In this document: positions 8,860 to 18,034 of the stretch, piece after piece
Layout: each line of letters begins with the position of its first letter
Position numbering within the stretch: position 1 is the stretch's first letter
Source of the DNA: Arthrobacter nitroguajacolicus_D
Lineage (GTDB): Bacteria > Actinomycetota > Actinomycetes > Actinomycetales > Micrococcaceae
Reading direction: 5' to 3'
Length of the DNA stretch: 64,000 nt
Assembly: GCF_031455195.1 (NCBI RefSeq)
Contig: NZ_JAVDSH010000004.1
Span: 310,001-374,000 of the forward strand
Position numbers and translations under genes: made by a program
The notes under the pieces: generated by a model
What the model saw: the letters and a program-made list of their open reading frames with translations, nothing else
Databases searched by the model: none
Told to the model about the DNA's origin: nothing

Positions 8860-9816
8860 GTGAGCATTGCAGAAAACGGCGCATCGCAGGTGCGCGACGT
8901 CATCATCGTAGGTTCAGGCCCCGCTGGCTACACAGCCGCTGTTTACACCGCCCGCGCCAACATGAATCCTCTGCTCATTGCCGGCTCTGTCACCGCTGGT
9001 GGCGAGTTGATGAACACCACGGACGTTGAGAACTACCCGGGATTCCCGGAAGGCATCATGGGTCCGGACCTGATGGAGAACTTCGAAAAGCAAGCCGCCC
9101 GCTTCGGCACTGAAATCCAGTTCGAGGACGTTACCGAGCTGGACCTCGAAGGCGACATCAAGACGGTCACCATCGGTACGGGGGAGACCTTCCAGGCGAA
9201 GGCCATCATTCTGTCCACGGGCTCGGCTTACCGCGAGCTGGGATTGGCCAACGAAAAGCGGCTCTCAGGCCACGGCGTTAGCTGGTGTGCAACCTGCGAC
9301 GGTTTCTTCTTCAAGGACCAGGACATCGCCGTCATCGGTGGCGGCGACTCCGCAATGGAGGAAGCACTCTTCCTCACCAAGTTCGCCAAGTCCGTTACCG
9401 TCGTCCACCGCCGCGACACCCTCAAGGCGTCAAAGATCATGGGTGACCGCGCCCAGGCACACGAAAAGATCAAGTTTGTCTGGAACACGGCCGTTGAAGA
9501 CGTCCTCGGTGGGGACAAAGTTACGGGCCTCAAGCTGAAGAACCTGGTGGACGGCACTGAGTCCGAGCTCGCAGTCACCGGCGTGTTCGTGGCCATCGGA
9601 AACGATCCCCGCACAGACCTCGTCAAGGGCAAGGTGGACCTGACCCCTGAAGGAACCATCGCCGTGGAGGGCCGCAGCTCCAAGACGAACATCAAGGGTG
9701 TCTTCGCCGCGGGTGACGTCATCGACCCCACCTACCGCCAAGCCATCACGGCTTCGGGCTCGGGCTGCGTGGCCGCCCTTGACGTAGAGCACTACCTCGC
9801 GGACCTGAACTCCTAA
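8860..9816 (+). CDS. trxB: Thioredoxin-disulfide reductase
   Basis: This flavoenzyme reduces thioredoxin with NADPH. The 318-residue protein has the FAD-binding IVGSGPAGYTAAVYTARA at residues 16-33 and the redox-active CATC at 143-146. The NADPH site is IGGGDSAMEEALFL and the C-terminal FAD contact is GVFAAGDV. Length and motifs are those of the low-molecular-weight bacterial enzyme. The GTG at 8860 follows the purine-rich AAGGAAGAGG. trxA starts 35 bases downstream, so the pair forms the usual trxB-trxA operon. Confidence 0.97.
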   Translation: MSIAENGASQVRDVIIVGSGPAGYTAAVYTARANMNPLLIAGSVTAGGELMNTTDVENYPGFPEGIMGPDLMENFEKQAARFGTEIQFEDVTELDLEGDIKTVTIGTGETFQAKAIILSTGSAYRELGLANEKRLSGHGVSWCATCDGFFFKDQDIAVIGGGDSAMEEALFLTKFAKSVTVVHRRDTLKASKIMGDRAQAHEKIKFVWNTAVEDVLGGDKVTGLKLKNLVDGTESELAVTGVFVAIGNDPRTDLVKGKVDLTPEGTIAVEGRSSKTNIKGVFAAGDVIDPTYRQAITASGSGCVAALDVEHYLADLNS

Positions 9817-9850
9817 GCTGCATCCAAGCAACCATACGAAGGGAAAAGTT

Positions 9851-10177
9851 ATGAGCAACGCAAAAGACGTAACTGACGCAAGCTTCAGCACGGATGTCCT
9901 GGCTTCCGACAAGCCGGTCATCGTGGACTTCTGGGCAGAGTGGTGTGGCCCCTGCCGCAAGCTCGGCCCCATCCTCGACGAGATCTCCGTCGAGTACAGC
10001 GACAAGGTTGAGGTCGTGAAACTCAACGTCGACGACAACCCTGCTATCGCAGCTGAGTATGGCATCACGTCCATCCCGGCCGTGTACCTGTTCAGCGGGG
10101 GAGAAGTGAAGAACACTGTCATCGGTGCCAAGCCGAAGCAGTTCTTCGAAAAGGAATTCGCGGACGTACTGTCCTAA
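9851..10177 (+). CDS. trxA: Thioredoxin
   Basis: This 108-residue single-domain thioredoxin has the active site WCGPC (Cys32 and Cys35) and the conserved cis-proline segment GITSIPAVYLF. It is the cytoplasmic disulfide reductant recycled by TrxB. A GAAGGGAAAAG ribosome site precedes the ATG at 9851. It is the last coding gene before the 5-kb desert, and a strong terminator lies 18 bases after its stop. Confidence 0.97.
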   Translation: MSNAKDVTDASFSTDVLASDKPVIVDFWAEWCGPCRKLGPILDEISVEYSDKVEVVKLNVDDNPAIAAEYGITSIPAVYLFSGGEVKNTVIGAKPKQFFEKEFADVLS

Positions 10178-10195
10178 GTTCCCGCTCAACGTCTA

Positions 10196-10243
10196 AAGCC
10201 GGCGGTTCCTGCTCCATACGGGGTAGGAACCGCCGGCTTTTTG
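10196..10243 (+). terminator. Rho-independent terminator of trxB-trxA
   Basis: A 15-bp perfect stem (10196-10210 with 10225-10239) and 14-base loop are followed by a T-rich run (TTTTTGTTTATTTT). It closes the trxB-trxA transcript and marks the left edge of the gene desert. Confidence 0.92.
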
Positions 10244-10370
10244 TTTATTTTCCGTGAAATGAACCTCTTCAGGATGCATTGGCGGCTCCCGTGCGCTTGT
10301 TGACGACCGTTGCGCCGCGAATCCGTGGCTCGACTTCCCCCTCACTGGGGTAGGGGCAACTCCCGCCCCC

Positions 10371-10623
10371 GCCCCTCCCGGCCAACCCCCACTCACACCC
10401 CCGCCCCTCCCGGCCAACCCCACTCACATCCCCCCCTCCCGGCCAACCCCCACTCACACCCCCGCCCCTCCCGGCCAACCCCCACTCACACCCCCGCCCC
10501 TCCCATCCAACCCCCACTCACACCCCCGCCCCTCCCATCCAACCCCCACTCACACCCCCGCCCCTCCCGGCCAACCCCCACTCACACCCCCGCCCCTCCC
10601 GGCCAACCCCCACTCATATCCCG
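10371..10623. repeat. 32-bp C-rich tandem repeat (minisatellite), 8 copies
   Basis: Units begin with GCCCCTCCC at 10371, 10403, about 10435, 10464, 10496, 10528, 10560 and 10592. All but the second/third step are spaced exactly 32 bp; that pair together spans 61 bp because of small deletions. Two units replace CGGC with CATC and the last unit ends CATATC. One strand is almost free of G apart from the GCCCC/CGGC positions. Since 32 is not a multiple of 3, the array cannot encode a repeated peptide in one frame, so it is not coding. Confidence 0.95.
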
Positions 10624-10857
10624 ACCCCATATGTTCGAGGCGGCGCCCGCTCATGGAGGGCTGGCGGCTGCGGTCGAACGAAACTCAAGGAGAATTGGCT
10701 CCCGCTTTCCTGTGGTTTGGCGCACGAGACCTGGAGTGCGTCGGTGGGTTTCAATAGGTCGAACAGGCGCGCGACTACAGAGCGCACTGGCACCGAAGCT
10801 GTGTTGTGACGCGGCAATTCTTGTCTCATGTGCTCCATCGACCGCGAACGTTGGAGA

Positions 10858-10873
10858 TGTTTCACGTGAAACC
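10858..10873. promoter_or_regulatory. parS: parS site 1
   Basis: Perfect palindromic ParB-binding core GTTTCACGTGAAAC at 10859-10872; the 16-mer is TGTTTCACGTGAAACC. It is the leftmost site and lies 0.24 kb after the minisatellite. Confidence 0.95.
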
Positions 10874-11568
10874 GATCCAACTGTCCCAATCTACGTCCCA
10901 GTGAGCTACGTATCTGAACGATCTACCCATGCTCTGAGTCTCTGAATTCAAACAGAGAATGGCTCCCAAAAGAGCGCCGGGACTACTCCACTAAAAAGTG
11001 TTTGAGACTGACAGGTGCCCTCTTCTAGCCCATCCAGGCGCCCTTTTCTAGCCCGTCATGCTCAGTGAATTGTTCACCTCGCGCGGTTGGCAACCGGACG
11101 AAGCCGCGCTGGTTTCCTATTGCGGGCCTGGCTCAGCGCCTTGTGCGTGTAACCAGCTCTACGCTGCTGGGGGGCATGTCATCAACTATTCGTGGAATCC
11201 CCGGCACGCTACTTCCGGTCTCAGCGTCAATCCCGCATCCTCTACGCTGTCCGGCATACTGCCGCGCTTCCACAGACGCTAACAAGTAGCTCATGATCCG
11301 TAGGAGCACCTGTTCAGTGGGCCGCTAGATTTACACCCAATAAGTCAGAGAGCCGTTTCACACACTACGCATCCTGTAGGGTGCCAGGAATGTGTAGACG
11401 CGACCCACGACAACACCGTACTGGGTACCTCTGAATACAGTCCCATGTTCTCCTTGGTTGCCTTCGGCACGTTACTCACGAAGCTGCCATCCGCCCTACA
11501 GACAGAAGTACGGCATTAGCAGAGCCATTTCAATGACCATCCGAGCGCGGGCTCAGTCGAGTGGCTGA

Positions 11569-11584
11569 TGTTTCACGTGAAACA
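11569..11584. promoter_or_regulatory. parS: parS site 2
   Basis: Full 16-bp palindrome TGTTTCACGTGAAACA, identical to the Bacillus/actinobacterial parS consensus. Confidence 0.95.
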
Positions 11585-12415
11585 AAGCTCGACTCACGCA
11601 CTGACGAACCTTCGACCGACCAAAATTGGATTTTTCACACACGCTGTGTGACCGCGGCAGATCAGTCGGGACGCCAACAAGCTCAAGCGCAGGGCGCAAT
11701 CAAGGTCTCCAGACCAAAGCACCTGTGGAAGGAGAACAACTGCTATATCGCCACGCGCACTAGCCTCAAGCCGTAGTAGCGCCAGTCTAGATGGCGGCTA
11801 CACCTCAGATTCTCAGACGCTCCACAGCCCGTCAACGGCCCACACTGTAGGCTCAACTCCACAGGAGTCGACTCACCTCACTCCCTTGAGCAATATCGAG
11901 CCTCGTACCGCGGTCCCAGATTCCAGGCCTTTGGGGGGCAGGCAGGGCACCTAGGGCGCGGCAGGGAGTACTGAATCCTCATTGGAACCGCCATCGCGGG
12001 AGAAAGTGATGGGGATTGCCTGCGTTGGAGCATATCGGCATTCCTTCCATCCTCCATATCCATGCGCTTGGAGCTACACCGACATGCGCAGCGCGTGGTC
12101 ACTTTCACAACGACCTGGAAATGGGGTCCCACCATCAGGTCATGGCTTCCCGCTGCTCCGCGCCTACCTCGTTGGATCGTTGGCATGCGTCGATGCTCTC
12201 CGAAGTCAGTTCATTGGCGTCAATGGAGCCGAGCCACGCTGGACCACGATCATCCTCCTGTTGAGCGAACCTGCGTGTTGCTTAGGACACGCTCTTCCGG
12301 GAGGGAAGGGCAGGAGGCAATGGGTCCTCCAAGTAAGGGACCTCCAGCCTGTCGGCCAAGTAGCATCGATCAGGACGGCCCTTCTATCAGCGCTAGCCCC
12401 GGCCAATCACACGAA

Positions 12416-12431
12416 TGTTTCACGTGAAACG
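12416..12431. promoter_or_regulatory. parS: parS site 3
   Basis: TGTTTCACGTGAAACG, with a perfect 14-bp core. Confidence 0.95.
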
Positions 12432-13064
12432 GAGCGCCACAAATGCGCAGGTCCCAGGCAAGCCCTGCGTCCACCGCCAACTGCAGCCCTATAGCGACTC
12501 GGATGTCTTCAGGGAGGCTCCTTCCGCAGCCACCCAAATGTCCCTTGAGCAGTATCGGCTGTTCCCGGAGCAGGAGGCTTCAATCTGTGGCCCGTGGGAG
12601 ATGCGACTCCCCGCAGGTTCCCATTCCTAACCCATCACATGGTCCATCCGCCGAGCACTGTGCTGTACAACCTCGCTTATAGATGGGAAGTCTGAGCTCC
12701 GATTACGCAAGGTCAGATTCCGCTTTGAGTCTCCTATAACGCACCACCCGTACGTGCTCTGGGCCGAAGCAGATAGCTCAAGATCAGGGCAGCCGCCGCA
12801 TCCAGACATCCGATCAATAGGCTTGGATTTCTGCCTGAAAATCCAAGCCCTCTGCTGCGGCAACCGTGGGAGACGGTTCGGTCCCATTCATCCACAGAAT
12901 TTTGAGACACACCACCGCGGCTAATGCAGGGGGGATCTCAGCGCCCCTCGTTACATAGGTCTTCCGGCTCGATGACGCGGGGGACGAAATCGCACCGTTG
13001 ACTTGGCCATAGCGGGCACTTGTAGCGACGCCACGAGCACTAGAACTTGAGATGAAGGGGGTAG

Positions 13065-13454
13065 TTATTCACAATGTTATCCACAGGCTTTTCCACTGCC
13101 CATGAGATTGCCCATAGGGGGATCAAGCCGGCCAGTCCGATACCGGCCAGAAATCGCTCGCACCGAGAAGGATTGTTTCGTTTCTTCTTGGATGCCCTTT
13201 CAAACGGAAACGCACCTGAAGCCTCCAGAATCAATGCATATGGGCCCATTTTTGCGCCTTGGCAAGGATGCATCTGCGGCAACAAGGAACCGCTGCCAGA
13301 CTTAGGTACTGGGCCAGTCCTCGTCGCTCGATATTGGATTTCAATAGACCTGGAACCAGGAATTTTAGCGGAGTGAGCGAGGCCTCGACGGATGACTTAT
13401 CCCCATCGTTATCCACAGCGATATCCACCGACTTGTCCACATCATTTCTGCACA
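13065..13454 (+). promoter_or_regulatory. DnaA-box cluster inside the parS desert
   Basis: Two boxes, TTATTCACA (13065) and TTATCCACA (13077), are followed 0.3 kb later by an array of same-direction 9-mers. These are TTATCCCCA at 13397, TTATCCACA at 13409, ATATCCACC at 13421 and TTGTCCACA at 13433, each exactly 12 bp from the last. A fifth, TTCTGCACA, is at 13446. A degenerate TCATCCACA lies at 12888. All are on the + strand. The 12-bp phasing suggests cooperative DnaA loading. Function (titration, a link between origin firing and segregation, or a relic origin) is not known. Confidence 0.8.
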
Positions 13455-13498
13455 TGTGGGGGGGCTTCGGACTTAGGCTCCCGACACTCACGCCGGTC

Positions 13499-13514
13499 CG
13501 TTTCACGTGAAACA
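13499..13514. promoter_or_regulatory. parS: parS site 4
   Basis: CGTTTCACGTGAAACA, perfect 14-bp core, 45 bp to the right of the phased DnaA-box array. Confidence 0.95.
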
Positions 13515-14779
13515 TCACAGAAGCGCACCGTCATGCAGTAGCCACGCGTACGGTTCCTCGTGCGCAGGGGACCCCCGAAGTCGAAGGTAGGTACTTGAGC
13601 GCATGGACAGCGAATCAGGGGTATATAGGCACGCCGACGGGATCTTACGCCAACATCGGATCAATCCGTCCGCGGATCACGTCAAGCGTGCGGAGGCTAG
13701 TAACCCGTGAGATCTACGAGCAATGGCCTGCCCAAGCTGATGCATCCGTTTCTGAGTAGCTTTAGACAATGTCTGATGCACGGACGGTGACGGCACCGGC
13801 AGGGGACCTGTAGCCAGACAAGTCGTAGTAAGCGCTGTACATGCCCAGGTTCAGCGCCCGCTCGGCTTGCCTATGCCCGCTCCACCAGTTCAGTGATCCT
13901 TGTGCCCTACCGGCGCCTGTGGCACCCGCACGGGAACCAGTCAAGGAAAACTTGAGGACGAAGATCGCGAACTGAAAGTATACGAGCGTTGCTCTGATGT
14001 GCACCTTGACCCAGCCCGTATGAACCTTTTTTCCTTTACCCTGGTCCGAACAGCTGGAATGTCCATGGCACAATCTCGTTACAGCTCAGCAAATCGAGAT
14101 GCTGCAAAATAGCCCACAACCGTGCTTGCTCGGGCCGTCACATGTCGGTGCAATCGCTGGAATCTAAGCGTGGACCTAGAACGCTACCTTGGACCCTGTC
14201 ACGCCACCTTCGACTTTTATCTTCCGCCCCAAGTGCGTACGATCCGATAGTCTACTCTAAGTTACGGCCGTCCATCATTCTATTCCTGACTGATTTCAAC
14301 CAAAGCCCTGTCCCGACTCTCGTCTGCACTCACCCCCCTTTGAGCAGCCCAGCTCCAAATGGGATCAACGTAGTCATGAAGTTCACGGACCAATCGGCGC
14401 CCTTCCAAATGCCGGCACTCTTGTCCACTTGGGGTTTGGTCGAAGACGGGTTCCGTTCTGCGATCGATCGGCGTCTCACCCATCCGTCCCAGCAAATATA
14501 TCGGGGCCGCGGGATGCCGACAACCATGGGTGCTCGTACGCCCGACAAGACGGGAGACACTGATACGGATGTCGGCGCGGTCAGCGGCTCGACTGGGCAA
14601 GGTTCAAGGCCTTTGGTGCCGGCGTCCAAGGGGCCTTTCACCCGCGTTCGACCACGATATTCACGGCCTCAAGCCGAATAGGCCTGAAGATGCGTCCCGC
14701 CATTGAAGGGCTGATATGACGCCCGACTTCTCGCTTACATGTCACCCCGATCCGGCATCATGTAGTTCCGGCGCCGCGC

Positions 14780-14795
14780 CGTTTCACGTGAAACA
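14780..14795. promoter_or_regulatory. parS: parS site 5
   Basis: CGTTTCACGTGAAACA, perfect 14-bp core. Sites 5 to 8 form the dense, parB-proximal half of the cluster. Confidence 0.95.
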
Positions 14796-14945
14796 TATGC
14801 CGACATCTAGCGCCCCCATCGCTACTCAGCTCATGCCGACAAATGCAGGGAGCACGCTAGTCAGCCGAACCTAGAGTTGTGCGCAGATGGCGATACTTGC
14901 GGCGGCACGCAAGCCAACTCGTGCCGAAGTCACTACTCGGAATAC

Positions 14946-14961
14946 CGTTTCACGTGAAACA
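14946..14961. promoter_or_regulatory. parS: parS site 6
   Basis: CGTTTCACGTGAAACA, perfect 14-bp core, 166 bp from site 5. Confidence 0.95.
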
Positions 14962-15175
14962 TGATCGTTCGCGCCCAGGGCAGCAATCAAGGCGCTGAAC
15001 AGCACTTCTTCGCCCTCAAAGACAGTACAAACAGACCCATCAGCCAACCAGCCCTCGCCCAGCCCTCGATGCGAGGTTCCGCCACTTGAGCGATGCACCA
15101 GCGCAAGTGCGCAACAGTATCTCTAGACGGGCATGCGACCCTCGGAGGCTCTGTCCAACACGGTGTCAGCCTCTT

Positions 15176-15191
15176 TGTTTCACGTGAAACA
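15176..15191. promoter_or_regulatory. parS: parS site 7
   Basis: Full 16-bp palindrome TGTTTCACGTGAAACA. Confidence 0.95.
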
Positions 15192-15496
15192 GCCCCAAGA
15201 CTATAGTTTCAGTGCGGATCCACATTGCACTTGGCGGCCCCCGTCCCTACGGCGCCAGGCTAGGAGACAACGGATTTCACCAACAGCGACAGACTTAGTC
15301 GGAAGAGGCAATAGCGGAGGAGGCATCCAACTGGACGAACCGGGCCTGGATGATCGCGTGAACACGCCGGAACGCTAGAAGGGGCAAGGACGCTAATTCA
15401 CCAGCGGGCGACGTTTAGGGGAAATACAGCGGCACCTTCACAGCTAGAGCAGGGCGAGTACCCGGGCGCATCCTTTACATACGCCCTTGACGGCAT

Positions 15497-15512
15497 TGTT
15501 TCACGTGAAACG
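15497..15512. promoter_or_regulatory. parS: parS site 8
   Basis: TGTTTCACGTGAAACG, perfect 14-bp core, about 70 bp beyond the parB terminator. Confidence 0.95.
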
Positions 15513-15580
15513 ACAAGGCCACGACCGGCCAGCCTCGTCGAGCTAAAACCAGATCGAACAGGGGCGCACTACGGCCGACA

Positions 15581-15613
15581 AAAAATGGGGCCCGCTCCAA
15601 GAGCGGGCCCCAT
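15581..15613 (-). terminator. Rho-independent terminator of parAB
   Basis: A 13-bp perfect stem (15585-15597 with 15601-15613) with a 3-base loop is followed on the left-going strand by TTTTTT. It lies 18 bases after the parB stop and seals the desert from parAB transcription. Confidence 0.92.
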
Positions 15614-15631
15614 CTACTGAATGCTCCAGTA

Positions 15632-16828
15632 CTAGTCCTCAGCTCCTGGTCCGAGAACGTCCATGATTCGGTTCAAATCCTCGACACTCGCAAACTCAAT
15701 ACTGACCCGCCCCTTCCGAGCACCCAAAGTAATCTTCACATTGGTATCCAAACGATCGGAAAGCGACGAAGCAAGGTAATCCAAACGTTCGTGGCGAGCG
15801 TTGGGCTTAGGAATGGAGTTCTTCGCAGGCGCAGTAGGGTCTTGGTACAGAGCTACGGCTTCTTCGGTTGCCCGCACAGACATGCCCTCAGCGACGATCT
15901 TCTGAGCCAGGCGTTCCATTGCCGCCGCATCAGGAAGGGACAGCAAGGCACGTGCGTGACCGGCTGAAAGTACACTGGCAGCGACTCGGCGCTGCACCAA
16001 TGGGGGCAGCTTCAGCAAGCGAAGAGTGTTGGAAACCTGCGGGCGGGACCGGCCAATGCGATCTGCCAACTGTTCGTGGGTGGTACCAAAGTCCTCAAGG
16101 AGTTGCTGGTAGGCCGCTGCTTCTTCCAACGGGTTCAGTTGGCTGCGGTGCAGGTTTTCGAGGAGCGCATCGCGGAGAAGGTCGTCATCCGTGGTGTCAC
16201 GGACGATTGCAGGAATAGTCTCGAGTCCTGCGGCCTGCACGGCCCGCCAACGACGCTCACCCATCACCAATTCATACGGTTCTCCACCCTTTTCAGTTGA
16301 AGTCCGGACAACAATTGGCTGAAGAACGCCTATTTCTTTGACGGAGTGCACCAGCTCAGCCATGTCGTCCTCATCGAAGACGGACCTGGGCTGTTTGCGG
16401 TTTGGATGAATGTCGCCGACCGGAATCTCGGCAAAACGGGCACCCGGAACTTCTACGAGCTCAACGCTTGGCGAGACAGAAGCAGAAGGCTCGTCCGCCG
16501 TCGGGTTTTCATCTTCAACCACTGCGGCATCAGTAGCAGCTGCGCGTTTGGTAGTCGAAGTCTTGGCTGAAGAAGAAGACATCTTGGTGGCGGGCTTTGC
16601 CGCGGGCTTTGTCCGCGCTGAAGTGGAAGACTTGGCACCGGACGCTTTGGGCTCGTCAGCAAGCACCTCGGTGATTGGTGTCTCAGACGACGGTTCGGCG
16701 GTCTTCCGTGCCTCCGGAAAGAACAGGTCCACGGGACGGGAAGCTGCGGCGCCATTTCCCTGGGCACCAGGCGCGCTGGGAATGAGAGCCCCAAGACCCC
16801 TGCCGAGGCCCCTTCGCTTTTCGCTCAT
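15632..16828 (-). CDS. parB: Chromosome-partitioning protein ParB
   Basis: ParB is a CTP-dependent clamp that loads at parS and spreads to build the segregation complex. The 398-residue protein starts MSEKRRGLGRGLGALIPS, a typical ParA-interacting N-terminus. It then has a long Ala/Ser/Lys linker (about 30-140). The ParB/Srx nuclease-fold domain follows, with the CTP-binding VMGERRWRA near residue 197. After it come the helix-turn-helix segment (QLADRIGRSRPQVSNTLRLL) and a C-terminal dimer domain. I chose the ATG at 16828, which follows GGAGGG, over an upstream ATG at 16855. Nine cognate parS sites are in the window. The gene lies directly downstream of parA. Confidence 0.95.
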   Translation of the reverse strand: MSEKRRGLGRGLGALIPSAPGAQGNGAAASRPVDLFFPEARKTAEPSSETPITEVLADEPKASGAKSSTSARTKPAAKPATKMSSSSAKTSTTKRAAATDAAVVEDENPTADEPSASVSPSVELVEVPGARFAEIPVGDIHPNRKQPRSVFDEDDMAELVHSVKEIGVLQPIVVRTSTEKGGEPYELVMGERRWRAVQAAGLETIPAIVRDTTDDDLLRDALLENLHRSQLNPLEEAAAYQQLLEDFGTTHEQLADRIGRSRPQVSNTLRLLKLPPLVQRRVAASVLSAGHARALLSLPDAAAMERLAQKIVAEGMSVRATEEAVALYQDPTAPAKNSIPKPNARHERLDYLASSLSDRLDTNVKITLGARKGRVSIEFASVEDLNRIMDVLGPGAED

Positions 16829-16894
16829 TGATTCATCCCTCCGATGGATAGCCAAGCACGGTCCGGCTCAGGCTGTTGCAGTGTTTCAAAAATT

Positions 16895-17881
16895 CTAGCG
16901 TTCAGCGATTTCGGCGGCGGCTTCCATGTAGGACAACGCGCCGCTCGACGAAGGATCGTAGGTCATGACTGTCTGCTGGTAACTCGGAGCCTCAGAGATG
17001 CGGACCGACCGGGGTACCACGGCACTCAGTACTTGATCGGGGAAGTGCTGGCGCACCTCAGAAGCAACTTGGGCGGCGAGGTTGGTGCGGCCGTCGTACA
17101 TGGTCAACAGAATGGTGGAGACGACGAGGTCGGCGTTCAGGTGCTTCTGGATCATTTCGATGTTCTTGAGCAGCTGGCTCAAGCCTTCAAGTGCGTAGTA
17201 CTCGCACTGGATGGGAATGAGTACCTCGCTGGCCGCGCAGAATGCGTTGACCGTGAGCAGGCCGAGACTCGGCGGGCAGTCGATGAAGATGAAGTCGAGT
17301 CGCCCTTCACCGCTTTTTTCCCGTTCCTTGGCGTAAACATCGATGGCACGGCGGAGACGCTGTTCGCGAGCAACCAATGAGACCAGCTCGATCTCGGCAC
17401 CAGCCAAGTGAATCGTAGCGGGGGCGCAGATAAGGTTGGGGATGTCCGGGCATGGCGCCACAACGTCTTTCAGGGGCAGATCGTTGATCAGGACGTCATA
17501 AATGCTGTCGACATCGGCATGGTGTTCAATGCCGAGGGCCGTCGACGCGTTGCCCTGCGGGTCAATATCGATGACCAGGACGTTGAGGCCTGCGGAGGCC
17601 AAGGCGGCTGCGATGTTGACCGTGGTTGTGGTCTTGCCAACGCCGCCCTTTTGATTGGAGACCGTGAAGATACGGGTCCCTTCAGGCTTGGGCAGCTCGC
17701 GACCGACAAGGCGTTCACGCCGGCGCGTTTCGTTGGCCAGCTGGCGGGCAATGGGGCTGGAATCATCGATGGAATCCATGACGTTTCGCACTCCATCTGT
17801 GACAGTTTCACGTGAAACGGCGTTATCAACCGAATGAGGGCGCACTATTGCAGACTGAAGGGACGCAGAGGGTGTGGCCAT
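16895..17881 (-). CDS. parA: Chromosome-partitioning ATPase ParA
   Basis: This is the Walker-type ATPase that moves ParB-parS complexes. It has the deviant Walker A KGGVGKTTTTVN, the DPQGNAS motif, Walker B IFIDCPPSLGLL and the SVRISEAPSYQQTVMTYDP C-terminal motif. Length is about 328 residues from the ATG at 17881. Alternative in-frame starts are GTG 17947, ATG 17905 and a much shorter ATG at 17776; none has a clear ribosome site, so the N-terminus is uncertain. The early codons overlap a perfect parS and read as VSRET, a feature also seen at the start of Streptomyces ParA. The gene lies between rsmG and parB on the left strand. Confidence 0.93.
   Translation of the reverse strand: MATPSASLQSAIVRPHSVDNAVSRETVTDGVRNVMDSIDDSSPIARQLANETRRRERLVGRELPKPEGTRIFTVSNQKGGVGKTTTTVNIAAALASAGLNVLVIDIDPQGNASTALGIEHHADVDSIYDVLINDLPLKDVVAPCPDIPNLICAPATIHLAGAEIELVSLVAREQRLRRAIDVYAKEREKSGEGRLDFIFIDCPPSLGLLTVNAFCAASEVLIPIQCEYYALEGLSQLLKNIEMIQKHLNADLVVSTILLTMYDGRTNLAAQVASEVRQHFPDQVLSAVVPRSVRISEAPSYQQTVMTYDPSSSGALSYMEAAAEIAER
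17804..17819. promoter_or_regulatory. parS: parS site 9, inside the parA 5' coding end
   Basis: The perfect core GTTTCACGTGAAAC at 17805-17818 is embedded in the parA reading frame, where it encodes VSRETV. ParB bound here would lie on its own operon and could autoregulate parAB. Confidence 0.93.
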
Positions 17882-18034
17882 TGCCCGCGCGGACCCCAAA
17901 GACATAAACGGCGGGATTCGCTGCGTGGAGGTTTCACTACTGCCCACTGGTCACACTCTCACTCTCATTTGGCGCTTGCTGCCGATCTCTAGCCTAACCG
18001 CTCGGCCGCCGACACGCGGGAAACCGGGCGGTAG

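Larger units (their letters stand above)
10244..15580. other. Gene desert / putative centromere region, about 5.3 kb
   Basis: No convincing gene is present on either strand. The short frames found (longest about 170-210 codons) lack ribosome sites, family resemblance and actinobacterial codon bias, and base composition is lower in GC than the flanks. What it does hold is a 32-bp minisatellite, eight perfect parS cores and a cluster of DnaA boxes around 13.0-13.5 kb. It also has scattered short imperfect duplications (for example a 17-mer CCCTTGAGCA(A/G)TATCG near 11883 and 12542). It lies between trxA and parB, about 6-11 kb from dnaA. The best reading is the ParB-loading centromere. Confidence 0.8.

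Noticed and set aside
10371..10623. Regular repeats suggesting a CRISPR array
   Set aside because: The units are contiguous 32-bp tandem copies with no unique spacers and no cas genes nearby; it is a minisatellite.
10310..10945. 211-codon open frame across the minisatellite
   Set aside because: It is open only because the C-rich repeat lacks stop codons on this strand. The 32-bp unit shifts frame each copy and there is no ribosome site.
11982..12494. 170-codon frame in the desert
   Set aside because: It overlaps other equally long frames in different phases, has no ribosome site and runs through a parS.
13397..13518. Left-strand frame 13231-13518 reading the DnaA boxes as VDKS-VDIA-VDND repeats
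   Set aside because: The 4-residue periodicity comes from 12-bp box spacing; the boxes match the DnaA consensus and no gene context supports a protein.
14142..14681. 179-codon frame in the desert, and the opposing 14280-14600 frame
   Set aside because: Low-complexity composition, no family resemblance and no start signal. Frames of this size are expected by chance in 5 kb of moderate-GC DNA.
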